The position numbers were made by a program, and so were the translations under genes. 23,045 nt of DNA, from positions 1-23,045 of the forward strand of contig JAZSDZ010000120.1 in the NCBI GenBank assembly GCA_045531435.1. Direction: 5' to 3'. Numbering within the stretch: position 1 is the first letter of the stretch; every line of letters begins with the position of its first letter. This DNA is from Fimenecus sp045531435 (GTDB taxonomy: Bacteria; Bacillota; Clostridia; Oscillospirales; Acutalibacteraceae). This document shows, piece after piece, positions 13,862 through 22,200 of the stretch. The notes under the pieces were generated by a model. The model saw only the letters and a program-made list of their open reading frames with translations. It did no database searches and was not told the origin of the DNA.

Positions 13862-16545
13862 AACACGTTAATTTTTGCATTTTTATTGCTACCGGAAAGA
13901 GTTATTTCAACAATACCCTTATCGCGGATATATACATCTGCTTTTTCACCGTTAACAGTTACATTATAGCTGTCTTTTTTATCTGTCATAACAACGATAA
14001 CCGAATACTTCTCGTTATTCCCATAATACTTAAGTTCACAGTTAAATTCAGTTGCATTGTCATTAAAGTTACCGCTCATAACCATAGTATCAAGACCTGT
14101 TGAAAACGTTTTTGGCTTATAATAAGCATTTGTCCAGATATTGACAGGTGTTGAAAGTCCACCAAAGTTGTGGAACCAACCGCCTCTGCCTGATGTTATA
14201 TTAAACATTTCAAAGGTGTAATATGAGTATTCAACTTCGCGTTTCCATGATTTAAGTGCTGTTTCGGCAATACGAAATGCAAAATCAGTTTCACCAAGGT
14301 CAAGCATAGTTTTCCAGACAAACCACTGATGAGAAAGCCACACATTACCATTCCAATAACCGTTTGTTATGTAGTATGATGCAGTTTTATCAACAGCGCT
14401 TATACCAACAGGGCTGAACATTTCATCGTCACTCTTTAAATGCGCAAGAATTCTGTCACGCTGACTATCAGTTACTGCACCTGCGATAATAGGATAAATA
14501 CCATCCATTGTTTTGTTAAGGTTTTCACCCAGAGCGTTTTTATATTTCTCTTTTGGATTGCCATTTTCATCGTGGATTACATAAGAGAAGTATCCGCACT
14601 CCTCATCCCATGAGTATTTCTGAAGTGCATTTGAAATTCGGTCAATATCTTCAAGATATATTGCCTTATCATTTTCTTTGCCTAACATATCAGCACAAAT
14701 ATAGAGAATTTTTGCACAACGGATAACCTGAGAAGAAGAAATTACAGGAGTCATCCATTTTTGTTTATTTTCGGCATACATAGCCTTTTGTGGTGGTAAA
14801 TCGTCCATACCACTACAATTATAAAAATAATCAAATGTAGTTGTTAATCCACTATTAAATTTAGTAGTTGTAGAGCCGTTTATTTTACCTGCAATGAAAT
14901 CATAGAACATTTTGACTCTGTCATAATATTTTAAAAGTTCAGTCTTATCCTCTGCCTTTTTTAGCATTTCAAGGTACTGATAAATGTGTACAGGTACAGG
15001 TGAGCCGTGAAGAAGGAATGCCCACTGTTCATTATCACTAAGATATGTTTCAAGAATATAATCGGCAATATCAGGTGCAAATTCGAGCATATCAAGACCT
15101 ATGAAACCTGAATCCCAAGTATAGAATGAGTCCCAACGCTTACCGGGAGTGTGATGCACAACATATTCACCATTTCTGTAAAGTGGATAAACAGTATTCT
15201 GGAAAACGGTTGCACGAAGAATTCTATTTGACAACTCGTATGTTTTGCCTGACTCATTCAAATCAAATTTTTCAAGAGAATTATATGCATTTTCATAGAT
15301 TTTTTCATACTCGTCAGTTGTCTTGTACTCTGTTTCACCAAATGACAAAACGGCATATTCAATATGCTCTGTATGAGGTTCAACATAAAGGGTATAAACT
15401 ACTGTATTATGATAAAATCCCTCGTCACTATGCTTTTCGGAAAATGAACCTGAAAATGTTTCGAGCATATTTTGAAAGCTTTCGTCAGGCTGTGAAATTC
15501 TTGCAGTAGGACTGTCTTCAAGACAACCTGTGTCAAAATCACGAAAACGAGTAACATCGTTGAATGTTCTTACATAGAAATTTCCATCAACACCATCATA
15601 TTTATAACTTGCAAGTTTACCAATATCACAAGTTTTTGTTTTGATTTGTGGATAAAAATTATGTGTCTTTGAATTAACTGAAACTGACTCACCTTTTTCT
15701 GTAATGCAAAGGAAATCGAATTCAATTCCGCCTGTACCAACTGACACAAGTTCAACATTTTCGCTGTTAAACGGAATTGAGAAAACATTAAAGTCAGTTG
15801 CACTCGTGAAAGTTACTTTCTCACCATTCAATGTCCAGATACTGTCTTTTTTGTCCGTTGTACGATAACGGATATGGAGCTGAGGATTATTGAAATCGGA
15901 AATTCTCCTTATTTCATAAGTGATTCTGTCCCCTGCTTCTTCACCAAGTTTTGAATATTTCGGGAGAATATAACGATTATTGTCCTTATCACCGAGACCT
16001 TTATGATAAGTGAATCCGTCGTCAAAGAATTCACCTTTTTTCATAGCATCTATAACCTGCTTATCCCAAGGGCGAATTGTATTATAGTCATAAGTTATAT
16101 ATTCAAGTGCTTTAATAAAGATATTCTTATCCGGTAAAACAGGAGTTGTTGCATAAACATTCGGGTATTCAATTGCAGAGAAAAGATTGAGAAGACAAAT
16201 CTGTGTAATATCAGTATTGTTCACAAACTTTGTACGGACAAGAACACTGTCACTGTCAAGCTTAGTAAAGGACACATCAGCATAAACTTTATCCTTCCAT
16301 TCGAGGTCATATCGATATGAATAGAATGAGTAGTCAGCCTTTGCTTCCCATGGATGAACACCGACAGGAACTGTAACATTCGGCACACGGCTGTCGGCAT
16401 TTTCAATTGCAGGACTTACAACGCAATCGAAACGGACACCACCTTCTGTACTATGATCAACAATTCGTGAAATACCACTGTATTTTTTTGAATATGGACC
16501 CCATTTCCCTAAATGCTTATACATCTTTTCCAATACTTTGCTCAT
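13858..16545 (-). CDS. Cytoplasmic glycosidase with trehalase/GH63-like (alpha/alpha)6 barrel
   Basis: A large soluble enzyme (895 aa) without signal peptide. Residues ~1-430 are beta-rich and probably a substrate-binding sandwich. Residues ~440-830 look like the (alpha/alpha)6 barrel of trehalase-like and GH63-like (MGH1-type) hydrolases, with KRWDSFYTWDSGF near 470 holding the candidate acid Asp. Further blocks are YWNGNVWLSHQWFVW near 730-742 and FEMFNITSGRGGWFHNFGG near 780. The C-terminal ~70 residues form a beta domain. The family hydrolyses alpha-linked glucose or related sugars; the substrate here is unknown. ATG 16545 has GAGGT upstream and a near-perfect promoter. It is divergent from another glycosidase-like gene, suggesting shared control. 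Its stop overlaps that of the BofC-like gene, with no terminator between them. Confidence 0.75.
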   Translation of the reverse strand: MSKVLEKMYKHLGKWGPYSKKYSGISRIVDHSTEGGVRFDCVVSPAIENADSRVPNVTVPVGVHPWEAKADYSFYSYRYDLEWKDKVYADVSFTKLDSDSVLVRTKFVNNTDITQICLLNLFSAIEYPNVYATTPVLPDKNIFIKALEYITYDYNTIRPWDKQVIDAMKKGEFFDDGFTYHKGLGDKDNNRYILPKYSKLGEEAGDRITYEIRRISDFNNPQLHIRYRTTDKKDSIWTLNGEKVTFTSATDFNVFSIPFNSENVELVSVGTGGIEFDFLCITEKGESVSVNSKTHNFYPQIKTKTCDIGKLASYKYDGVDGNFYVRTFNDVTRFRDFDTGCLEDSPTARISQPDESFQNMLETFSGSFSEKHSDEGFYHNTVVYTLYVEPHTEHIEYAVLSFGETEYKTTDEYEKIYENAYNSLEKFDLNESGKTYELSNRILRATVFQNTVYPLYRNGEYVVHHTPGKRWDSFYTWDSGFIGLDMLEFAPDIADYILETYLSDNEQWAFLLHGSPVPVHIYQYLEMLKKAEDKTELLKYYDRVKMFYDFIAGKINGSTTTKFNSGLTTTFDYFYNCSGMDDLPPQKAMYAENKQKWMTPVISSSQVIRCAKILYICADMLGKENDKAIYLEDIDRISNALQKYSWDEECGYFSYVIHDENGNPKEKYKNALGENLNKTMDGIYPIIAGAVTDSQRDRILAHLKSDDEMFSPVGISAVDKTASYYITNGYWNGNVWLSHQWFVWKTMLDLGETDFAFRIAETALKSWKREVEYSYYTFEMFNITSGRGGWFHNFGGLSTPVNIWTNAYYKPKTFSTGLDTMVMSGNFNDNATEFNCELKYYGNNEKYSVIVVMTDKKDSYNVTVNGEKADVYIRDKGIVEITLSGSNKNAKINVF

Positions 16546-16575
16546 AACGAATACCTCGTGTAAAAATATAGAAAT

Positions 16576-16604
16576 ATTATACCAGATATTGTGGTGTATT
16601 TCAA
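16576..16604 (-). promoter_or_regulatory. Strong sigma-A promoter of the trehalase-like glycosidase gene
   Basis: On the minus strand TTGAAA (16599-16604) and TATAAT (16576-16581) are separated by 17 nt, with TGG before the -10 (extended). It lies 30 nt upstream of the ATG. Confidence 0.85.
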
Positions 16605-16629
16605 TAAAATAGATAAAGTTTTAAAGTAA

Positions 16630-16658
16630 TTGTTTTTGGAAAATTTATGTGTTATTAT
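16630..16658 (+). promoter_or_regulatory. Promoter of the GH38/57-like gene
   Basis: TTGTTT (16630-16635) and TATTAT (16653-16658) are 17 nt apart. A very strong AGGAGGAG Shine-Dalgarno follows at 16676-16683. It is back to back with the promoter at 16576-16604, 26 nt away. Confidence 0.65.
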
Positions 16659-16689
16659 ATCTTAAAGAATATATCAGGAGGAGTAAAAA

Positions 16690-19185
16690 ATGACTGATAA
16701 TAAAATTCATATAGCATATGGCTTTCACGTTAACTGTTATCACTCATATCGTGGGGATACAAATGACAATCTTGGATTTGGTTCGGATATAAGAATTATT
16801 CGTAAAATCCTTGATATCCTTACAGAATTCAATGAACAAGGAATTCCGGTTAAAGGCACTTGGGATACAGAAAACTTTTTCTCATTACAGAAGATTCTCC
16901 CTGAATACGCTCCTGACATTATCGAAAAAATGAAAGAAAGAGTTATAAAATATGGTGATGAAAATATCATAATGGGATACAATAACGGTGCTTTATCTGC
17001 TATGACAGAAGACGAATTCTGTGAAAGCATCAACCTTGCAGTTACTAATCCAGACGGTAGTGGTTTGAAGGATATTTTCGGTACTTGTGAAATGATTGTA
17101 CGTCCACAAGAGGTTATGTTTACTCCTTCACAGGTTACTTTGTACAACAGATTAGGTATAAAGGCTCTTTGCCTTTACTATAGTTGCGTACCTTTTGATG
17201 CTTTTAAAACAATTGTGCCAAGACTTAATGATGAAGAAGCATTTAACCCACTCACCTACACCTATAAAGGTGAAAGCATGACAATTATTCCTACATACTC
17301 AAATTCTGATGTTTGTGATGCTGGTTGTCTTCGTGCATGGGTAAAGGATTTAAGAAAAAAACAGGAATCCGGTGAAATCAATAACGACCTATTCCTTTTT
17401 ATCAATATGGATGCTGACGCAATATTCTGGGAAACTATTGATATGGGAAAATTGACGGGAAAAGTTGCTAATACTGATGGTATTCATGGTCTTGTGAAAG
17501 AGGTTGCTGACCTTCCATATATTGTTTTTGACACTCCTGGCGGCTATATTAAAAGTCACAGACCTATCGGCAAAATTGATTTTACTCACGATACTGCTGA
17601 TGGTAATTTCACAGGATACGCATCCTGGTCGGAAAAGCCATTTAATAGAAAAATATGGACTCGTATTGAAAGAGCACGAATGATGGCAAAAATCACTAGT
17701 GAAAGAGATATGCTCTCACCATCATTCAAAAACAGAGTGCTTCTGCTCTCTACAACACATTTTGGTCTTGCTACTCCTGTGCTTAATATTCAAAGAGAAA
17801 AAACTGCACTCGATTTGAGTGACAAGGTTATTTCCGACGAAATATCAATGCTGCCAGAAACCGAAAAAACAACTTTATATAACACAACAAATTCATTGTT
17901 ACAGTGTGTACAGATCGAAATCAAGGAAAACATTTCTGATATTTCATGTCTTACTGTTAATGCAGAGGGACTTGAAAGTTATGTTGCTGTACCTACCGAC
18001 GACAATAATAAATCTGCATTTCTTATGATGCAATTCAAAGATATTAAGGATAAATATGAGATTAAAATTGGATTCGATGGCATAAAGGAAAAACCACAAT
18101 TTAAAAATCTTCTTGAAACATCACGAGTTTCAATTATGTTTACTCCTAATGGTCAAATTGCTTTTGTACAGATTGACGGTAAAAAAATCGGTGATTACGA
18201 CTTTTTACAATCATATATTACTTACGGAAAGAAAAAATATAGTTTTGAAAACAAGAGTGTTGTATCACTTTCTGTAGCCGGTAATGGTGAAGGAATACGA
18301 ATTCAAGGTGAAATTCATCTCCCAAAAGAAATTAAATCAGGTAGTTACACTTTTGACTTCTTCAAAACTGATTTCTCTGATGCAATTTTCGTAAGGACAA
18401 CGGTTAAATATCCTTACACAACAGAAACTACATCAATTTCGACTGAAAATTCTGCTTTGGGACGATACAGTGATATGAATTGGAAGGAAACTGTACCATT
18501 CCAGATTACGCCGAAATTTAATGGTGATATCTCTGTTATAAAACGTAATTTTATGGATGATATTTCTTCATTCAGAACTCAAAGTTTTCCTGAATGTGAT
18601 GAAAAAAATAAAAAGGTTGACTCATTCAATCATCAGTTAACAGGCGGATTTGTAGGACTTTATGATGAGAATAGTGGTCTTGTTGTAGCAAACGCTCGTC
18701 AGGTATTATCATCAATGGCACATTGTCCTATGCGACTTGAAAAGGACAAGACAGTAAGAATGAATCCATATGGCTCATATTACGGAAATCAGAGACATCA
18801 TTTCAGCAGAACAAAAGACCAGATTCTTAATACATATACTCTTGTAGCTGCACAAGGAAAGAGCATTGCTCCATCATATAACGGAAGTGAAGAAACTGCA
18901 CTCTTCGGACTTTATCCAATGGGTAAGAATGGTCTTTCACAAATTGAAAAAGAAGAAATCTGTGCATTTGCTGACGGTGCATTGATTACCACAAATGAAA
19001 AATCTGCGATACAGCCATTTACCAGTGATAACATCACAGTAAGAGAAGGCAATGCAGACGGTATAAATGAAAAAGACCTGAAAAATCCAGTTCTTACGGG
19101 ATTTTCAGGAAATCTTGGAAAATATATTACAAGAGGTGTAAAAGCAATTACGCATATTATTACAACACAAATCAAGGCTAAATAA
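16690..19185 (+). CDS. Putative glycoside hydrolase with GH38/GH57-like N-terminal barrel
   Basis: A soluble protein of 831 aa without signal peptide. The N-terminal ~370 residues resemble the (beta/alpha)7 barrel shared by GH38 and GH57. They show an initial strand with GFHVNCYHSYRGD (11-23), WDTENF, MGYNNGALSAM and a CEMIVRPQEVMF block. They also have a strand with Asp/Glu in INMDADAIFWE (238-248), GYASWSEKPFNRKIWTRIERAR (typical of the GH38 arginine helix), and STTHFGLATP near 355. The rest (~380-831) is beta-rich, like the sandwich domains of alpha-mannosidases. It probably removes a sugar from imported oligosaccharides, but the family is assigned by pattern only and the substrate is unknown. 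Its divergent neighbour is another glycosidase. A strong terminator follows. Confidence 0.6.
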   Translation: MTDNKIHIAYGFHVNCYHSYRGDTNDNLGFGSDIRIIRKILDILTEFNEQGIPVKGTWDTENFFSLQKILPEYAPDIIEKMKERVIKYGDENIIMGYNNGALSAMTEDEFCESINLAVTNPDGSGLKDIFGTCEMIVRPQEVMFTPSQVTLYNRLGIKALCLYYSCVPFDAFKTIVPRLNDEEAFNPLTYTYKGESMTIIPTYSNSDVCDAGCLRAWVKDLRKKQESGEINNDLFLFINMDADAIFWETIDMGKLTGKVANTDGIHGLVKEVADLPYIVFDTPGGYIKSHRPIGKIDFTHDTADGNFTGYASWSEKPFNRKIWTRIERARMMAKITSERDMLSPSFKNRVLLLSTTHFGLATPVLNIQREKTALDLSDKVISDEISMLPETEKTTLYNTTNSLLQCVQIEIKENISDISCLTVNAEGLESYVAVPTDDNNKSAFLMMQFKDIKDKYEIKIGFDGIKEKPQFKNLLETSRVSIMFTPNGQIAFVQIDGKKIGDYDFLQSYITYGKKKYSFENKSVVSLSVAGNGEGIRIQGEIHLPKEIKSGSYTFDFFKTDFSDAIFVRTTVKYPYTTETTSISTENSALGRYSDMNWKETVPFQITPKFNGDISVIKRNFMDDISSFRTQSFPECDEKNKKVDSFNHQLTGGFVGLYDENSGLVVANARQVLSSMAHCPMRLEKDKTVRMNPYGSYYGNQRHHFSRTKDQILNTYTLVAAQGKSIAPSYNGSEETALFGLYPMGKNGLSQIEKEEICAFADGALITTNEKSAIQPFTSDNITVREGNADGINEKDLKNPVLTGFSGNLGKYITRGVKAITHIITTQIKAK

Positions 19186-19199
19186 ATAGACACATATCA

Positions 19200-19238
19200 G
19201 ACAAAAAGCAGAACTGAAATTCAGTTCTGCTTTTTGTC
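19200..19238. terminator. Bidirectional terminator between two convergent genes
   Basis: A 19-bp perfect inverted repeat (19200-19218 with 19220-19238) has A-run and T-run flanks inside the stem (AAAAAGCAG / CTGCTTTTT). It serves both the GH38/57-like gene and the repeat-protein gene that ends at 19247. Confidence 0.92.
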
Positions 19239-19246
19239 ATTTGATT

Positions 19247-22200
19247 TTATTTATCGTAAATCTTTGTTCCACCGAAAAGAGAACGGAAGAAACTACCGAA
19301 TTTATCAAAGAAACCAGCTTTTGATGTCATTTCAATTGTATCCTGTGAAAGAACATTTCCATTTGCATCATAAAGTGTTGCAGTAAATGTTGTTCTACCA
19401 TCATTTTCGGAAATGACGGTAATTGAATCATCACTTGTTTCTTTTATCTTGAAATTGTTATTGTTTGAAGTCCACTCAATATAAGCACCTTCTGGAATAT
19501 CACCTTCAAGGTTTGCATAAAGAACAATACCGTCTTTATGGTTAATTGTTGTTTTAGATGGTGTCTTGATATTAAATTTAAACTCATTAGCATCAGGAGA
19601 TTCGAGTTTTGGAATTGAGGCTGTTTCAGTTACCTTACCACAAACTGTACATACCCTTGTCTTTTCACCCTCAACTGAAGTTGTAGGCGCTTTAGTTACA
19701 ACCCAATCGCCAGACACGTGATTTTCTGTTACAGGGATTATTTCCTTAATTGTATTACCACAATATACACAAGAACACTGCTTAACGCCACTTTCAACAC
19801 ATGTAGCTTGTTTTATAACAACATAACTGCTATATAAATGTTTACATTCATCAGGAGTATCAGGTTCATTTGTAACATCACTCTTACCACAAACAACACA
19901 GAATCCATCAACAAAATCGTGACCTATTGAAGGGATTATAACTGTCTTTCTGCTTATTTCATCACCACATACACCACAATAAACAACAGCATCGTATGAA
20001 CCATTAACTGTGCATGTTGCGGCAATTTCATTTTCAGTTACTTCATCACCCGGTGTGTGTCCATTTGCAGGGATTACAACTCTTTTTCTTGTTATTTCAT
20101 CACCACATACACTACAATAAGCAACAGTATCGTATAAACCATGAATAGTACATGTTGCAGCAATTTCATTTTCAGTTACTTCATCACCCAGTGTGTGTCC
20201 ATTTGCAGGGATTGAAGTAATATCTATTCTGTCATCACAATATTCACAGTGTCTTGATTTTTCACCATCTGATGTACATGTTGGTTCAATATCAATACAG
20301 AAATCACCATAACTATGACCTGTTGCAGGATGTTTTATAACCGTAATTTCAGGGCAATCAAGACAGTCTGCAAGTGAAACGCCATGTTTAGTACATGTTG
20401 GCTCTGTAACCTCAGTATAATTAAAGTTATGTCCATTTGCAGGGATAGTAGTCACATTAATTCTGTCGTCACAATTCTGACAATGCTGTGACTTGTAACC
20501 ATCTGTTGTACATGTTGGATATTCATCAATCACATATTCACTATCATATGTATGTCCTGTTGCAGGGATTTCTCTTGTCTGAGCTCCACCACATTTTTCA
20601 CAGTATGAAATTTCATAACCTGAAGAAACGCAAGTAGCACTTTGTCCTACAAGCCATTCACCGTAATTATGTTCGATAATTCCAGTGTCACGATATTCCA
20701 CATAGCTACATGACATACAATGACGACATTCATGTCCCATCTGACCACAAACAGCTTCACAAACATACCAATCACCAAAATAATGGTCTAATTTTGGAAT
20801 CGCTGTTTCGTTTGTTGTTGAATTACAACGAGAACAATGCTGTGATTTAACACCCTCATATTCACAAGTTGGTTCACTATCAATAACGAAATCACCATAA
20901 TCGTGGCCTAATGCGGGAATTACAGTAATTTCTGTTTTATCACCACACTTTGTACAGTGTCTGGATTTTTGTCCATCTGTTGTACAAGTTGCTTCAAAAT
21001 CTGTTTCAAAATTATAAGTATATTCATGACCTGTTGCAGGAGCATACTCTCTGTATTCGTAATCACCACAAAAATCACAATAACGATATTCTAAACCAAC
21101 ATTATAACAATCAGGTTCACGACTAATGTACCAATCACCATAGTGACCTAACGCAGGAATTACAGTAATTTCTATTCTATCATCGCATCTTGAACAATAT
21201 CTTGATTTTTCACCGTCTGTTGTACATGTTGGTTCACTATCAATAACAAAATCACCATAATCATGGCCTAAAGCTGATGCGTCTCTTTCTTCTCTGTAAC
21301 TACACTCGCTACAACGACGATATTCTTTTCCGTCTTCTTCACAGGTTGGCATATTTTCTTCATAATGCCAGCCAGTGAAATCATGAGGTAATGCAGGGAT
21401 ATCTCTATATTCATATTCATGACAATATTCACATCTGCGGACTTCTCTGCCAATAGATGAACATGAAGCTGGACTGTCACAATGCCAGCCACTATAATCA
21501 TGACCTGTTGCAGGAATTGTAACTGTTTCACGGCTATAGTCCCCACCGCACTCACTACAATAGACTACTTTATCATATGAGCCATCTGTAGTGCAAGTTG
21601 CGCCAATATAATCAACTTCATCAACTGTTCCAGGTTTATGACCTGTTGCAGTTGTTATAATTGTTTCACGGCTAAGTTCACCATTACATGTGGTGCAATA
21701 AACAACATTATCATACGAACCATCAATTGTGCATGTTACCTCAACTTCATTTTCAATTACTGATTTGCCTGGTGTATGACCCTTTGCAGGTACCGGAGAA
21801 ATTTCAGTTCTATCATCGCAAACAGAACAGTGTCTTGACATCTCGCCTGCTTCAGTACATGTAGAATCAATATCAATAATGTATTCACCATATTTGTGAC
21901 CTAACGCAGGGATTACAGTAATTTCTGTTTTATCACCACACTTTGTACAGTATTTGGATTTTTGTCCATCTGTTGTACAAGTTGCTTCAAAATCTGTTTC
22001 AAAATTATAAGTATATTCATGACCTGTTGCGGGGATTACAGTAACATCCTTTTTTGCTCCACATTTTGTACAATATCTGCATTTTTCACCTTCAGTTGTA
22101 CAAGTTGCAGGCACAGTAATCTCGTAATTATAAGTATATTTGTGACCAGTCATTGGAATTACTGTTTCATTTGTTCTATTATCACAATATTGACAATGCT

